Notes: generated by a model not told the origin, from the sequence alone. A stretch of 64,000 nt of DNA from Cellulomonas flavigena DSM 20109 (GCF_000092865.1 NC_014151.1:3100001-3164000); one strand, 5' to 3'. Positions 28,205 to 38,456 are shown, counted from the stretch's first letter. Translations and numbers: made by a program.

Positions 28205-29614
28205 TCACCAGCCCAGGTGGCGGCGGAGGCGGCGTGCCGCCTCGCGCCCTGCACGGTTGGCTCCGACCGTCGACGCGCTCGGGCCGTAGCCCACGAGCTG
28301 CAGGCGAGGCTCGGCGACGACCTCGGTGCCGTCCATGACGATCCCGCCGCCCGGCGCGCGCAGGCCGAGGGGAGCGAGGTGCTCGAGCGCCGCGCGGAAG
28401 CCGGTCGCCCACAGGATCGTGCGGGCCGCCACGAACGGCGGCGGATCGACCCACCCGCCGAGCACGGAGATGGCGGTGGTCTCGACCGCGGCCTCCTCCA
28501 CGCCGCCGACCGCCGGGTCACCGAGCCGCGCGGCGCCCACCGAGCGGACGGCGTCGCCACCGACCCCGTCACCGGGTGGGCGACCACCGGAGCCGCCGGC
28601 GCCAGCCCCGGCGCGCGCCGGGCCGCCACCGGTCGAGCCCCGGCCCGCGCGCCCGTCCCACACCACGCCGTCGGGCAGGATCCGCGTGAACACCGGGTGC
28701 GCGCGCAGCACGCCCGAGGTGATCCCCGCGCGGTACGCGGGGGTCAGCGGCAGGCCCGTCACCGACACGACGGACTCCGGCGGCAGACCGGCCCGGACCC
28801 GCTCGTCGACGCGCCCGACCGCCTCGCGGCCCAGCTCGGGCGTGAAGTCGGCGGCCACCCACCGCGGCGGGCGTCGGGTGACCCACGTGGTGGTCGTCAC
28901 CTCGGCGACCTGCAGCAGCAGCTGCACCGCGGACGTGCCGCCGCCGACCACCACGACGTGCCCGTCGGCGAGGTCGGCGGCCGAGCGGAAGTCGTGCGTG
29001 TGGAGCTGGCGACCGCGGAACGTCTCCCGCCCGGGGTACGCGGGCCAGAAGGGCCGCTGCCAGGTCCCGGAGGCGTTGACCACGCCGCGGGCCGACCACA
29101 CGACGACCGCGTCCGGGTGGTCGACGTGGCGGGTGGTGACGAGGTAGCGGGGCTCATCGCGGTGCGTCGGGCCACCGGCCGTCGCACCCTCCGGCGCCCG
29201 CTCGACGCGCACGACGCTCACCGGGCGCTGCACGTTCAGCCCGAAGGCCTCCTCGTACTGCGCGAAGTAGTAGGGCACGGCGTCCGCGGCGGCCTCCGCC
29301 GGGTCGACGACAGCCAGCGGCATCCCCGGCAGGTCGTGCACGTGGTGCGCGTCGGCCATCGACAGCGAGCGCCAGCGGTGCTGCCACGCTCCCCCGGCCC
29401 GCGCGTTGTCGTCCAGCACGACGAACGTGCCGCGCGCCTGCTCCCAGCCGCGGGAACCGACCGGGACGAGGCCGGTACGGTGCAGGTGGTACGCGGTGGA
29501 CAGACCGGCCTGGCCGGCCCCGACGACGACCACGTCCACCTCGACGGTCCGCGGCCCGCGCGCGTCGCGGCGCGCACGCCGAACCCCCACGGCGGAGGCA
29601 GGAGGACGGGACAT
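28205..29614 (-). CDS. FAD/NAD(P)-dependent monooxygenase-like oxidoreductase (CzcO-like)
   Basis: A 469-residue flavoprotein with an N-terminal FAD motif VVVGAGQAGLSTAYHL, a second nucleotide motif VVVGGGTSAVQLL for NAD(P)H, the connecting NASGTWQRPFWPAYPG block and the C-terminal TILWATGFRAALEHL FAD-contact motif. This order matches CzcO/flavin-containing-monooxygenase-like proteins of unknown substrate. Around residues 325-375 a Gly/Ala/Arg-rich insert interrupts the fold. ATG 29614 was chosen; GTG 29623 is three codons earlier. Divergent from the mycothiol synthase gene. Confidence 0.82.
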   Translation of the reverse strand: MSRPPASAVGVRRARRDARGPRTVEVDVVVVGAGQAGLSTAYHLHRTGLVPVGSRGWEQARGTFVVLDDNARAGGAWQHRWRSLSMADAHHVHDLPGMPLAVVDPAEAAADAVPYYFAQYEEAFGLNVQRPVSVVRVERAPEGATAGGPTHRDEPRYLVTTRHVDHPDAVVVWSARGVVNASGTWQRPFWPAYPGRETFRGRQLHTHDFRSAADLADGHVVVVGGGTSAVQLLLQVAEVTTTTWVTRRPPRWVAADFTPELGREAVGRVDERVRAGLPPESVVSVTGLPLTPAYRAGITSGVLRAHPVFTRILPDGVVWDGRAGRGSTGGGPARAGAGAGGSGGRPPGDGVGGDAVRSVGAARLGDPAVGGVEEAAVETTAISVLGGWVDPPPFVAARTILWATGFRAALEHLAPLGLRAPGGGIVMDGTEVVAEPRLQLVGYGPSASTVGANRAGREAARRLRRHLGW

Positions 29615-29736
29615 CGCGTCCACGCTACCGGCAGATCCGCGAGCGGCGGGCGTCCCTCGAGGGACGGGCGCGGGTCACCGCGGATCACCCGTCGACCCGC
29701 CCGCGCGGGAGTCGCCGTCCGTGGTGGGATGGGAGC

Positions 29737-30783
29737 ATGTCGTCCGACATCGAGGCCCCGACGTCGCTCACGAGCATGCGCGGCGCGCTGCCGCCCGCCG
29801 TGGCCGACGACGTCCGCGCGCTGCACCTCACGACCGTGCGGCACGACGGTGTGCCGCCGTTGTCCGAGCAGCCCCTGCTGTGGCTGTCCGACCAGGAGGC
29901 CCCGGTGGTCCACGTGCTCGCGTGGCACGCCGTGACGGGGGGTGCGCAGGAGCTCGTCGGGTACGCACAGGTCGACGTCGGCAGCTCGACGACCGCTCGC
30001 GCGGAGCTCGTCGTCGCGCCCGGGCACCGCCGCCGCGGCACGGGCAGGTCGCTGCTGGCGCACGCGGCGCAGGAGGCGGCGAGCATTCCCGGGCGGCGGC
30101 TGCACGTGTGGGCGCACGGTGACCTCCCGGCGGCGCGTGCGACGGCCGCCGCGACGGGGCTGGTCGTGGTGCGCGAGCTGTGGCGCATGGCCGTCGACGT
30201 CACGCAGCACCCGCCGGGCGCGCCGCAGCTCCCGCCGGGCGTGGCCGTGCGGGCGTTCGTCCCGGGGCAGGACGAGGACGCGTGGCGGCGCGTCAACGCG
30301 CGGGCGTTCGCGCACCACCCCGAGCAGGGTCGCATGACGTCGGCCGACCTGCGGGCGCGCGAGTCCGAGCCGTGGTTCGACCCGGCCGGGTTCCTGCTCG
30401 CCGAGCGTGACGGGCAGCTCCTCGGCTCGGTGTGGACGAAGGTCCACCCCGGCAGCGAGGCACCGGACGGCGCCCCCGGCGAGGAGGTCGGCGAGATCTA
30501 CGTGGTCGGCGTCGACCCGGACGCGCAGGGCCTGGGCATGGGCCGTGCGCTGACGGCGCTCGGCCTGGCGCACCTGCGCGACCGCGGTCTGCGGACCGTG
30601 ATCCTCTACACGGGAGCCGAGAACACGGTCGCCGTGCACACGTACCGGCGCGCGGGCTTCGCCCGGACGGCGGTCGACGTCATGTACGGCCCGCCCCCGG
30701 CGGGCAGCCCGGCCCACGGCACGCCGCTCGTCCGGGTGACCGACACGCCGAGTTCACCCGGCGATGCCACGATGGGGTCATGA
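29737..30783 (+). CDS. mshD: Mycothiol synthase, double-GNAT acetyltransferase
   Basis: A 348-residue protein with two GNAT domains, as in MshD, which acetylates the cysteinyl amine of Cys-GlcN-Ins to finish mycothiol. The N-terminal half holds [16 protein letters not shown] and the C-terminal, catalytic half holds [17 protein letters not shown], then [47 protein letters not shown] is a family landmark. The stop overlaps the ppk start (ATGA). Mycothiol is found only in actinobacteria, which supports the taxonomic call. Confidence 0.9.
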   Translation: MSSDIEAPTSLTSMRGALPPAVADDVRALHLTTVRHDGVPPLSEQPLLWLSDQEAPVVHVLAWHAVTGGAQELVGYAQVDVGSSTTARAELVVAPGHRRRGTGRSLLAHAAQEAASIPGRRLHVWAHGDLPAARATAAATGLVVVRELWRMAVDVTQHPPGAPQLPPGVAVRAFVPGQDEDAWRRVNARAFAHHPEQGRMTSADLRARESEPWFDPAGFLLAERDGQLLGSVWTKVHPGSEAPDGAPGEEVGEIYVVGVDPDAQGLGMGRALTALGLAHLRDRGLRTVILYTGAENTVAVHTYRRAGFARTAVDVMYGPPPAGSPAHGTPLVRVTDTPSSPGDATMGS

Positions 30784-33014
30784 CCGACGCCCCCTCGATC
30801 GACCCGGCGCTGGCCGAGCGGATCGCCGAGCACGTCGCCGCCGACGAGGCCCTGGACGTGCCCACCGAGCAGCTCCCGGAGGACCGGTTCCTCGACCGTG
30901 AGCTGTCCTGGCTGGCCTTCAACCAGCGTGTCCTCGAGCTCGCCGAGGACGACACGTTGCCGCTGCTCGAGCGTGTCAGGTTCCTCGCGATCTTCGCGTC
31001 CAACCTCGACGAGTTCTTCATGGTGAGAGTGGCGGGGCTCAAGCGCCGGATCGCGACCGGCATCGCCGTCACCGCCGCGTCCGGCCTGTCGCCGCGGCAG
31101 GTGCTCGACGCGATCAGCGAGCGGGCGCACACGCTCATGGAGCGCCACGCGCGCGTGCTCGCGGACGACGTGCAGCCCGCGCTGGCGGCCGAGGGCATCA
31201 CGATCGTGCGCTGGGACGACCTCGGTGACGGTGAGCAGGACCGCCTGCACAAGTTCTTCCGCCGGCAGATCTTCCCCGTGCTCACGCCGCTGGCCGTGGA
31301 TCCGGCACACCCGTTCCCCTACATCTCGGGGCTCTCGCTCAACCTCGCGGTGAGCGTCGTGAACCCTGCCAGCGGCAAGGAGCACTTCGCGCGCGTCAAG
31401 GTGCCGCCCCTGCTGCCGCGGTACATCGCGGTCGACGCGTCCGGCCGTCCGTCGGCTCCCGTCCCGCAGACCGCGGCGCCGGAGCGCGGGCCGATGTCGT
31501 TCGTGCCCGTCGAGGACGTCATCGCCCAGCACCTCGACATGCTGTTCCCCGGCATGGAGGTCCGCGAGTTCCACACGTTCCGCATCACGCGCAACGAGGA
31601 CTTCGAGGTCGAGGAGGACGACGCCGAGAACCTCCTGAAGGCGATGGAGAAGGAGCTGCTGCGGCGGCGCTTCGGCCCACCGGTGCGCCTGGAGGTCGCC
31701 GAGGGCATCAGCCCGCGGGTCCGCAAGTTCCTCGTGCGCCAGCTCGGCGTGTCGGAGGACGACGTGTACGAGCTGCCCGCGCCGCTCGACCACACCGGCC
31801 TCAACCTGATCGCCGACCTCGACCGCCCCGAGCTGCAGTTCCCCCGGTTCGTGCCCGTGACGCACCGGCACCTCGCGGAGGTGGAGTCCGCGACGCCGAC
31901 CGACGTGTTCGCGGCCATCCGCGCGCGCGACGTCCTGCTGCACCACCCGTACGACTCGTTCTCGACGTCGGTGCAGACGTTCCTCGAGCAGGCCGCCGCC
32001 GACCCGCACGTCCTGGCCATCAAGCAGACGCTGTACCGCACGTCGGGCGACTCCCCCATCGTCGACGCGCTCATCGACGCCGCGCAGGCCGGCAAGCAGG
32101 TCCTCGCGCTGGTGGAGATCAAGGCGCGGTTCGACGAGCAGAACAACATCTCGTGGGCACGCAAGCTCGAGCAGGCCGGCGTGCACGTCGTGTACGGCAT
32201 CGTCGGCCTCAAGACGCACTGCAAGCTCTCGCTCGTGGTGCGGCAGGAGGCCGACGGGCTGCGTCGCTACAGCCACGTCGGCACGGGCAACTACCACCCC
32301 AAGACCGCGCGCCTGTACACGGACCTGGGGCTGCTGACGGCGGACCCGGACGTGGGCCAGGACCTCACGCGGCTGTTCAACCAGCTGTCGGGCTACGCGC
32401 CGAAGTCGCGGTTCCACCGGCTGCTGGTCGCGCCGCGCTCGGTGCGCACGGGTCTGCTGGAGCGCATCGAGCGCGAGGCGGAGGCCGCCCGCCGCGGCGA
32501 GCCCGCGTGGATCAGGATCAAGGTCAACTCGATGGTCGACGAGGCCGTCATCGACGCGCTGTACCGGGCGTCGCGCGCGGGCGTGCCCGTGGACATCAAC
32601 GTGCGCGGCATCTGCTCGCTGCGACCCGGTGTGCCGGGCCTGTCGGAGACGATCCGCGTGCGCTCGATCCTCGGCCGGTTCCTCGAGCACTCTCGCGTCT
32701 TCGCGTTCGCGCACTCGACGGCCACGTCCGGCGAGGACGGGTTCGAGGGGCCGGAGGTCTTCATCGGGTCGGCCGACCTCATGCACCGCAACCTCGACCG
32801 GCGGGTCGAGGCGCTCGTGCGGGTGGCGGACCCGACGCACGTCGCCGAGCTGGTCGAGTACCTCGAGGAGTCGATGGCCGACACCACGTCGTCGTGGTGG
32901 CTGGGCCCCGACGGCGAGTGGACCCGGCACCACGTGGGCCCCGACGGGCCCTCGGTGGACCTGCAGGAGGTCCTGATCCACCGGCAGCGTCGCCGGCCGG
33001 GTGCCGCCCGGTGA
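30780..33014 (+). CDS. ppk: RNA degradosome-type polyphosphate kinase 1
   Basis: A 744-residue PPK1 that makes polyphosphate from ATP. The N-domain begins [55 protein letters not shown]499 in [19 protein letters not shown] is the autophosphorylated histidine; [19 protein letters not shown] and [14 protein letters not shown] form the ATP site, and [19 protein letters not shown] closes the C-domain. Length is usual for actinobacteria. ATGA coupling to mshD and GTGA coupling to the NUDIX/phosphatase gene define a three-gene operon. Confidence 0.95.
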   Translation: MTDAPSIDPALAERIAEHVAADEALDVPTEQLPEDRFLDRELSWLAFNQRVLELAEDDTLPLLERVRFLAIFASNLDEFFMVRVAGLKRRIATGIAVTAASGLSPRQVLDAISERAHTLMERHARVLADDVQPALAAEGITIVRWDDLGDGEQDRLHKFFRRQIFPVLTPLAVDPAHPFPYISGLSLNLAVSVVNPASGKEHFARVKVPPLLPRYIAVDASGRPSAPVPQTAAPERGPMSFVPVEDVIAQHLDMLFPGMEVREFHTFRITRNEDFEVEEDDAENLLKAMEKELLRRRFGPPVRLEVAEGISPRVRKFLVRQLGVSEDDVYELPAPLDHTGLNLIADLDRPELQFPRFVPVTHRHLAEVESATPTDVFAAIRARDVLLHHPYDSFSTSVQTFLEQAAADPHVLAIKQTLYRTSGDSPIVDALIDAAQAGKQVLALVEIKARFDEQNNISWARKLEQAGVHVVYGIVGLKTHCKLSLVVRQEADGLRRYSHVGTGNYHPKTARLYTDLGLLTADPDVGQDLTRLFNQLSGYAPKSRFHRLLVAPRSVRTGLLERIEREAEAARRGEPAWIRIKVNSMVDEAVIDALYRASRAGVPVDINVRGICSLRPGVPGLSETIRVRSILGRFLEHSRVFAFAHSTATSGEDGFEGPEVFIGSADLMHRNLDRRVEALVRVADPTHVAELVEYLEESMADTTSSWWLGPDGEWTRHHVGPDGPSVDLQEVLIHRQRRRPGAAR

Positions 33015-33991
33015 CGCCTGGTCCCCCTGCTCCCGTCGAGGCCGCCGGAGCGCTGGTGTGGCGGGTGCGTGCCGGTCGTCTGCAGGTGGCGCTGGTGCAC
33101 CGCCCCCGGTACCGCGACTGGTCGTGGCCCAAGGGCAAGCTCGACCCGGGCGAGGTCGCGCCCGTCGCGGCCGCACGTGAGGTCGAGGAGGAGACGGGGC
33201 TGGCGGTGGTGCTCGGCGTCCCGCTGCCCGGCCTGGAGTACCGCCTGTCCGACGGGCGGCGCAAGGTGGTGCGCTACTGGGCGGCGCAGGTCGCGGGCCG
33301 CGGTGACGAGCCGCCCCTCGGGGCGCGCCCGCCCGTGCGGCTCGCCGCGCGCACCGAGATCGACCTGTGGGAGTGGTTCGACGTCGCGGACGCCTCGCGC
33401 CGCCTCACGCGGCGTGCGGACCGCGAGCCGCTGGACGCGCTCGTCGCCGCGCACGGCAAGGGACGGCTCGCGACGCGCGCGTTGGTCGTGCTGCGCCACG
33501 CGCAGGCGCGCAAGCGGAGCCTGTGGGGCGGCGCGGAGGACGAGCGCCCGCTGACCGGGCTGGGTCTGCGCCAGGCCGCCGCGGCGGTCCCGCTGCTCGC
33601 GTCGTTCGGTGTCGAGCGCGTCGTGACGAGCGGGTGGGAGCGGTGCCGGGCGAGCGTCGTGCCGTACGCGACGGCCGCGGGCGTGGTGCCGCAGGTCGCG
33701 GACGGGCTCACCGAGGCGCGGCACGACGAGTCCCCGGCGCGCGTCGGCGCGCTGGTGCGCGAGCTGCTCGAGCACGGCCGGGACAGCGTGCTGTGCACGC
33801 ACCGGCCGGTGCTGCCCACGGTGCTCGACGTGCTCGCCGAGCACAGCCGCCGGCCGGTGGCGGACGCGCTGCCGCGCACGGACCCGTTCCTCGCACCCGC
33901 GGAGGTGCTGGTGGCGCACACGGGTGTCACGCAGCGCGGCGTGCGCGTGCTCGCGGCCGAGCGCCACCGCTCACCGGTCGCGGCGGTCTGA
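33011..33991 (+). CDS. NUDIX hydrolase fused to histidine phosphatase (MutT1-like)
   Basis: A 326-residue two-domain protein. The N-terminal Nudix domain contains [27 protein letters not shown]. The C-terminal part (from about 160) is a histidine phosphatase with [13 protein letters not shown] (LRHA in place of RHG) and the second histidine in [10 protein letters not shown]. This architecture matches mycobacterial MutT1, which hydrolyses 8-oxo-dGTP and diadenosine polyphosphates. Start GTG 33011 overlaps the ppk stop. Linkage to ppk suggests a role in polyphosphate/nucleotide housekeeping. Confidence 0.9.
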   Translation: MTPGPPAPVEAAGALVWRVRAGRLQVALVHRPRYRDWSWPKGKLDPGEVAPVAAAREVEEETGLAVVLGVPLPGLEYRLSDGRRKVVRYWAAQVAGRGDEPPLGARPPVRLAARTEIDLWEWFDVADASRRLTRRADREPLDALVAAHGKGRLATRALVVLRHAQARKRSLWGGAEDERPLTGLGLRQAAAAVPLLASFGVERVVTSGWERCRASVVPYATAAGVVPQVADGLTEARHDESPARVGALVRELLEHGRDSVLCTHRPVLPTVLDVLAEHSRRPVADALPRTDPFLAPAEVLVAHTGVTQRGVRVLAAERHRSPVAAV

Positions 33992-33993
33992 GG

Positions 33994-34027
33994 CGCCGGG
34001 CACCGGCCCCGCGGGGCGCGCCCGGCG
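33994..34027. terminator. Bidirectional hairpin between NUDIX/phosphatase and phosphate transporter genes
   Basis: Arms CGCCGGGC (33994-34001) and GCCCGGCG (34020-34027) enclose a second stem GCCCC-GC-GGGGC. It occupies nearly the whole 44-base gap between convergent stops. Confidence 0.7.
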
Positions 34028-34035
34028 GACCGACC

Positions 34036-35040
34036 TCAGCCGAGGATCGGGTGCAGCACCCAGAACACGACGGCGGCGACCAGTGCGGCCGCGGGGATCG
34101 TGAGGACCCAGGCGCCGGCGATGTTCTTGGCGACGCCCCAGCGCACGGCCGACAACCGCTTGGTGGCGCCGACGCCCATGATCGCCGAGGTGATCGTGTG
34201 GGTGGTCGACACCGGGGCGTGCAGCGCGAACGCGTTGACGTACAGCACGACGGCCGAGACGGACTCGGCGACGAAACCTCGCGCGGGGTCGAGCTCGATG
34301 ATCTTGCGCCCCAGGGTGCGCATGATGCGCCACCCGCCGGCGTAGGTGCCGAGCGAGATCGCGGCGGCCGCGGCGAGCTTGACCCACAGCGGGATGCCCT
34401 CCTCGGGGTTCGCCCAGCCTGCCGTCAGCAGCGCGAGGTAGATGACGCCCATCGTCTTCTGTGCGTCCTGCAGGCCGTGGCCGAGGGCCATCGCGGCCGC
34501 GGAGACCGTCTGCGCGAAGCGGAAGCGCCGGTTGGTGCGGGCCGGCGGGCGGTTCCGGATGAGCCACAGCAGCCCGACCATGACGAAGAACGCCAGGCCG
34601 AAGCCGATGAGCGGCGAGAAGATCATCGGCAGCACGACCTTGTCGACCAGCGAGCTGCCGTACACCCCGAACCCGCCGGCGAGCCCCGCACCCACGAGCC
34701 CGCCGATGAGGGCGTGCGTCGAGGACGAGGGCAGGCCGTACCACCACGTGATCATGTTCCAGGTGATGGCTCCCACGAGGGCGCACAGGATGACGACGAG
34801 CGCGCTGTGCGACGACGCGTGCTGCAGGTCGACGATCTGCGTCGCGATGGTCTCCGCGACCTCGGTGCCGAGCAGCGCACCGAGGAAGTTCATGACGGCA
34901 GCCATGATGAGCGCCGCGCGCGGCGTGAGCGCCCGCGTGGAGACGGACGTCGCGATCGCGTTGGCCGCGTCGTGGAAGCCGTTGGTGTAGTCGAACCCGA
35001 GGGCGAGCGCGACGACGAAGACGACGAGCACAGGTTCCAC
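34036..35040 (-). CDS. Low-affinity inorganic phosphate transporter (PiT family)
   Basis: A 334-residue membrane carrier with about ten helices and the duplicated PiT signature: GFDYTNGFHDAANAIATSVSTRAL near the N-terminus and VNAFALHAPVSTTHTITSAIMGVG near the C-terminus, plus WWYGLPSSSTHALIGGLVGAG. It moves phosphate with a cation. GTG 35040 lies six bases after the DUF47 stop, with AGGAG inside that gene. Placement next to ppk suggests phosphate uptake and polyphosphate storage are neighbours here. Confidence 0.93.
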   Translation of the reverse strand: MEPVLVVFVVALALGFDYTNGFHDAANAIATSVSTRALTPRAALIMAAVMNFLGALLGTEVAETIATQIVDLQHASSHSALVVILCALVGAITWNMITWWYGLPSSSTHALIGGLVGAGLAGGFGVYGSSLVDKVVLPMIFSPLIGFGLAFFVMVGLLWLIRNRPPARTNRRFRFAQTVSAAAMALGHGLQDAQKTMGVIYLALLTAGWANPEEGIPLWVKLAAAAAISLGTYAGGWRIMRTLGRKIIELDPARGFVAESVSAVVLYVNAFALHAPVSTTHTITSAIMGVGATKRLSAVRWGVAKNIAGAWVLTIPAAALVAAVVFWVLHPILG

Positions 35041-35046
35041 GAGGGC

Positions 35047-35667
35047 TCAGGACTCCTTGAGCGCGATCGTCTCGACCGTGTTGGCCACCTTCTCGAAGGC
35101 GTCCGCGGCGTCCTCGAGCTTCTCGACGATCTCCTTGAGCTTCATGAGGTGGATCGGGTCGGCGATCTCGTCGAACATCTGCGCGATGAGCTTGCGGTGC
35201 GACTTGTCGGCCTGGTTCTCGAGCCGGTTGATCTCGACCCAGTACTCCTGGAGCGACTCCATCGAGCGCAGCTTCGGCATGGCCTCGGCCGTCAGCTCGG
35301 CGGCGCGCTGGAGCACCTGGACCTGGTCGGAGACGCGCGCGGGCAGCTCGTCGACCTTGTACAGGACCATGAGGTCGGAGGCCTCGTCCATGTGGTCCAT
35401 GCAGTCGTCGAGGCTCGACGCGAGGTCGTAGATGTCGTCACGGTCGAACGGCGTGACGAACGTCTGGTTGAGGCGCCGCATGATGGTGTGCGTCGCGTCG
35501 TCCGCGGCGTGCTCCGCCTCGGCCATCCGCTTGTTGAGCTCCTTGCGGGTGGCACGGTCGGCGCCGAGCATCTCGGCGAGCAGGTTCGCACCTGTCACGA
35601 GGTGCACCGCCGAGGCGGCGAAGAGGTCGAAGTACGAGGTGTCGCGCGGTGTCAGGCGCAGGCGCAC
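35047..35667 (-). CDS. DUF47 family PhoU-like accessory protein of the PiT transporter
   Basis: A 206-residue all-helical protein: YFDLFAASAVHLVTGANLLAEML, EAEHAADDATHTIMRRLNQTFVTPFDRDDIYDLASSLDDCMDHMDEA and KEIVEKLEDAADAFEKVANTVETIALKES. The TPFDRDDI and LDDCMDHMDEA blocks with clustered acids are the PhoU-like metal sites of DUF47. Genes of this family almost always sit next to pit and are thought to tune phosphate uptake. GTG 35667 starts the family-length protein. Confidence 0.9.
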   Translation of the reverse strand: MRLRLTPRDTSYFDLFAASAVHLVTGANLLAEMLGADRATRKELNKRMAEAEHAADDATHTIMRRLNQTFVTPFDRDDIYDLASSLDDCMDHMDEASDLMVLYKVDELPARVSDQVQVLQRAAELTAEAMPKLRSMESLQEYWVEINRLENQADKSHRKLIAQMFDEIADPIHLMKLKEIVEKLEDAADAFEKVANTVETIALKES

Positions 35668-35909
35668 GGAGGGCTCCGGGTCGTCGACTGGTGGTGTGCC
35701 CCGGCGGGGGCGTCGCCCAGCCTAACCGCCGGTGAACACCGGTGGTGCCGGGACCTGTGGCCCGGATGCGCACGGGGCCCGCGGAAGAACCGTTTCGTGT
35801 GAACGACGCCGAGCCGGAGCGCCTGACGGCGCGAGGCCGCTCGTAGCGGCTGATGTTGGAGCCCGGGGCTACCGACCCGGCGTCGCGCAGCCAGTGTACG
35901 CGCCGGTGG

Positions 35910-36590
35910 TCATGTGAGCCGGTCCGCGCGCCAGAGCTGCGCCGCGTGCGCGAGCTCCTCGCCGGTGCGCACGAGCGACGCGGCCCCCCGGGTCTGGCGC
36001 GCCGCCGCCCGCGGGTCCAGGTCGTCGAGGTGGTCGGCGTCGAACGCGGCACCCGTGGCCAGGACCTGGCAGAACGCGGCGGCACGCTCGAGGGCGACCG
36101 CGAGGTCGCCCGTGTAGACCCCGGACAGCACGGCGTCGGCCACGGTCCGCACGTCCTCGGGCCCCGGCATCTCGACGACGCCCGCGACGACGTCGTGCAC
36201 GGGCGCCGCGGCCACGCCCTGGCGGTACCGGTCGGCGACGGTCCCCGGGTCGCGACGCACCCACTCCCGCAGCACGTAGAGGCGCCACAGCGCGCCCGGG
36301 AGCGTGTCGGCCGGGCTGTCGGCCCACATCGCCGCGACCACGTCGAGCCCCTCGGTCTCGACGAGCGCGACGAGTCGCTCGACGACCTGCGGGTCCTCGG
36401 TCGCGCGGCCGTGGTGGACGAGGGCGCCGGCCGTGGTGTGGGCGATCTCGTCGCGCAGGGTCGGGTCGAGCTCGCCGGGGAGCTCGTCGGCCAGCGCGGG
36501 GTCGAACACGATCGGCCGGTGGTGCTGCCGGCCAACCCCGCGCGCACCCGTACCGCCGGCTCCGCCGCCACCCGTCCCGTCCGCGCTCAC
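35910..36590 (-). CDS. Conserved actinobacterial protein of unknown function
   Basis: About 226 residues, start taken as GTG 36590. After a Gly-rich leader the protein reads HHRPIVFDPALADELPGELDPTLRDEIAHTTAGALVHHGRATEDPQVVERLVALVETEGLDVVAAMWADSPADTLPGALWRLYVLREWVRRDP, all helical, ending DHLDDLDPRAAARQTRGAASLVRTGEELAHAAQLWRADRL. Similar proteins are widespread in Micrococcales and are sometimes mislabelled as RNA polymerase subunits; no catalytic motif is visible. It is divergent from the sugar porter gene. Confidence 0.65.
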   Translation of the reverse strand: MSADGTGGGGAGGTGARGVGRQHHRPIVFDPALADELPGELDPTLRDEIAHTTAGALVHHGRATEDPQVVERLVALVETEGLDVVAAMWADSPADTLPGALWRLYVLREWVRRDPGTVADRYRQGVAAAPVHDVVAGVVEMPGPEDVRTVADAVLSGVYTGDLAVALERAAAFCQVLATGAAFDADHLDDLDPRAAARQTRGAASLVRTGEELAHAAQLWRADRLT

Positions 36591-36767
36591 CGCGGCATGA
36601 TCCCCCGCCGCGGCCCCCGCCACCACCCCCGCCCCACCGCCGCCCTGCTCGCGGACGGGCACCGCGCGCGGCGCAGCGGGCTCCCGGCCGGTGTCGAGGT
36701 GCGGGTGCGGCGGACGCGGTTCACAGTGGGTCTGACCGGGACGAGCCCGGCCGGGAGGCGGCGGACG

Positions 36768-38231
36768 ATGACCGACACGACACCGGGGCAGCGCGTGCGG
36801 CCGTCCGGCGGCAAGCACCGGGGCAAGGCCGTCACGCTCGCGATCGCCGCCGCGGTCGGCGGATTCCTGTTCGGGTTCGACAGCTCGGTCATCAACGGCG
36901 CCGTGGACGCGGTGCAGGACGGCTTCGAGCTCTCGGGCGTCGTCACGGGGCTCGTCGTGGCCGTGGCGCTGCTGGGGTGCGCGTTCGGCGCGTGGCTGGG
37001 CGGCCGACTGTCGGACCGGTGGGGGCGCACGCGCGTCATGGTGCTGGGCGCGGTCCTGTTCTTCGTGTCCTCGGTGCTGTCCGGCCTCGCGTTCGCGGCG
37101 TGGGACCTGGCGCTGTGGCGCGTCGTGGCCGGGATCGGCATCGGCATCGCGTCCGTGATCGCGCCGGCGTACATCGCGGAGATCGCGCCGGCGGCGATGC
37201 GCGGACGCCTGGGCTCGCTGCAGCAGCTGGCGATCACGCTCGGCATCTTCGCCGCGCTGCTGTCCGACCAGCTGCTCGCGACGTCGGCCGGCGGTGCCGC
37301 GGAGGAGCTGTGGTTCGGGCTGGCGGCCTGGCGCTGGATGTTCCTGGTGTGCGTCGTCCCCGCGGCGGTCTACGGTCTGATCGCGCTGCGGATCCCCGAG
37401 TCGCCGCGCTACCTGGTGGCGCAGGGGCGCCGGGACGAGGCCCGCGCGGTGCTGGCCGACGTCCTGGGCCCGGACGAGGACCCCGACGAGCGCGTCGCGC
37501 AGATCGAGCGGACGATCCGCGCCGACGCGGAGCACGCCGACCGCGCGAGCCTGCGCGGACCCGTCCTGGGCCTGCTGCCGGTCGTGTGGGTGGGGATCCT
37601 GCTGTCGGTGTTCCAGCAGTTCGTCGGCATCAACGTGATCTTCTACTACTCCACGACGCTCTGGCAGGCGGTGGGCTTCGAGGAGAGCCGGTCGTTCCTC
37701 ATCTCGACGATCACGTCGGTGACGAACGTCGCGGTGACGTTCATCGCGATCGGGCTCATCGACAAGGTCGGACGCCGTCCGCTGCTGCTGGTCGGCTCGG
37801 CCGGCATGACGCTCGCGCTGGGCACGATGGCGGTGGCCTTCACGAACGCGACGGGCACGGGTGAGGACATCACGCTCGACGGGGCGTGGGGCGTGGTCGC
37901 GCTCGTCGCGGCCAACGCGTTCGTGGTGTTCTTCGGTGCGACGTGGGGCCCGCTGGTGTGGGTGCTGCTCGGGGAGATGTTCCCCAACCGGATCCGCGCT
38001 GCGGCGCTCGGCGTGGCGGCGTCCGCGCAGTGGGTGGCGAACTTCCTCATCACGCTGTCGTTCCCGGAGATGCTGGACCGCTGGGGCGCGACGGCCCCCT
38101 ACCTCATGTACGCGTGCTTCGCGCTCCTGTCGTTCGTCTTCGTGCTCACCAAGGTGCCGGAGACGAAGGGCGTGCAGCTCGAGGACATGGAGGGGCTGAG
38201 GGTCGAGCGGCGCGGGCGCACCGCCCGCTGA
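36768..38231 (+). CDS. Sugar porter family MFS transporter
   Basis: A 487-residue twelve-helix carrier with the sugar-porter signatures: FGFDSSVINGAV in helix 1, GGRLSDRWGRTRVM in loop 2-3, RVVAGIGIGIASVIAPAYIAEIAPAAMRGRLGSLQQLAITLGI, PESPRYL after helix 6, QQFVGINVIFYYS in helix 7 and VPETKG at the C-terminus. It likely imports a monosaccharide such as xylose, arabinose or glucose with protons. ATG 36768 was chosen because it precedes the first helix by a normal tail. A hairpin follows. Confidence 0.92.
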   Translation: MTDTTPGQRVRPSGGKHRGKAVTLAIAAAVGGFLFGFDSSVINGAVDAVQDGFELSGVVTGLVVAVALLGCAFGAWLGGRLSDRWGRTRVMVLGAVLFFVSSVLSGLAFAAWDLALWRVVAGIGIGIASVIAPAYIAEIAPAAMRGRLGSLQQLAITLGIFAALLSDQLLATSAGGAAEELWFGLAAWRWMFLVCVVPAAVYGLIALRIPESPRYLVAQGRRDEARAVLADVLGPDEDPDERVAQIERTIRADAEHADRASLRGPVLGLLPVVWVGILLSVFQQFVGINVIFYYSTTLWQAVGFEESRSFLISTITSVTNVAVTFIAIGLIDKVGRRPLLLVGSAGMTLALGTMAVAFTNATGTGEDITLDGAWGVVALVAANAFVVFFGATWGPLVWVLLGEMFPNRIRAAALGVAASAQWVANFLITLSFPEMLDRWGATAPYLMYACFALLSFVFVLTKVPETKGVQLEDMEGLRVERRGRTAR

Positions 38232-38252
38232 GGGGCCGCGCGCCGACGGGCC

Positions 38253-38284
38253 GCGCGCGGCGTGCCGGGGGGCGCGCCGCGCGC
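38253..38284. terminator. Hairpin terminator after the sugar porter gene
   Basis: Ten-bp arms GCGCGCGGCG (38253-38262) and CGCCGCGCGC (38275-38284), loop of twelve bases, 21 bases after the stop. Confidence 0.6.
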
Positions 38285-38316
38285 TCCCGCGTCCGGGGCC
38301 GCGTGTCGCAGAACAT

Positions 38317-38369
38317 GTTGCCTGAGGTAACTATCCGACCTACAGTGGCAAAGAGTTGCCTCGAGCAAC
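38317..38369 (+). promoter_or_regulatory. Promoter with two MarR-type operators for the multidrug MFS gene
   Basis: TTGCCT (38318-38323) and TACAGT (38341-38346) are 17 bases apart. GTTGCCTGAGGTAAC at 38317-38331 overlaps the -35 box, and GTTGCCTCGAGCAAC at 38355-38369 lies at the expected transcription start; both are inverted repeats sharing GTTGCCT. A regulator bound to both would block RNA polymerase. The MarR gene at 40139-40639 is the obvious candidate. Confidence 0.65.
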
Positions 38370-38456
38370 CGTCGGAGCGGCACTCCGGCCGCCCCCTCCG
38401 ACCGCCGACGACGCCCGGTCGACCACCGTCCCGAGCCCCGGAAGCGAGCACCCCCC

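Noticed and set aside
35733..35905. A structured RNA or tRNA in the gap upstream of the DUF47 gene
   Set aside because: Several short stems are possible, but there is no tRNA T-arm consensus, acceptor stem or CCA, and no match to a known RNA.
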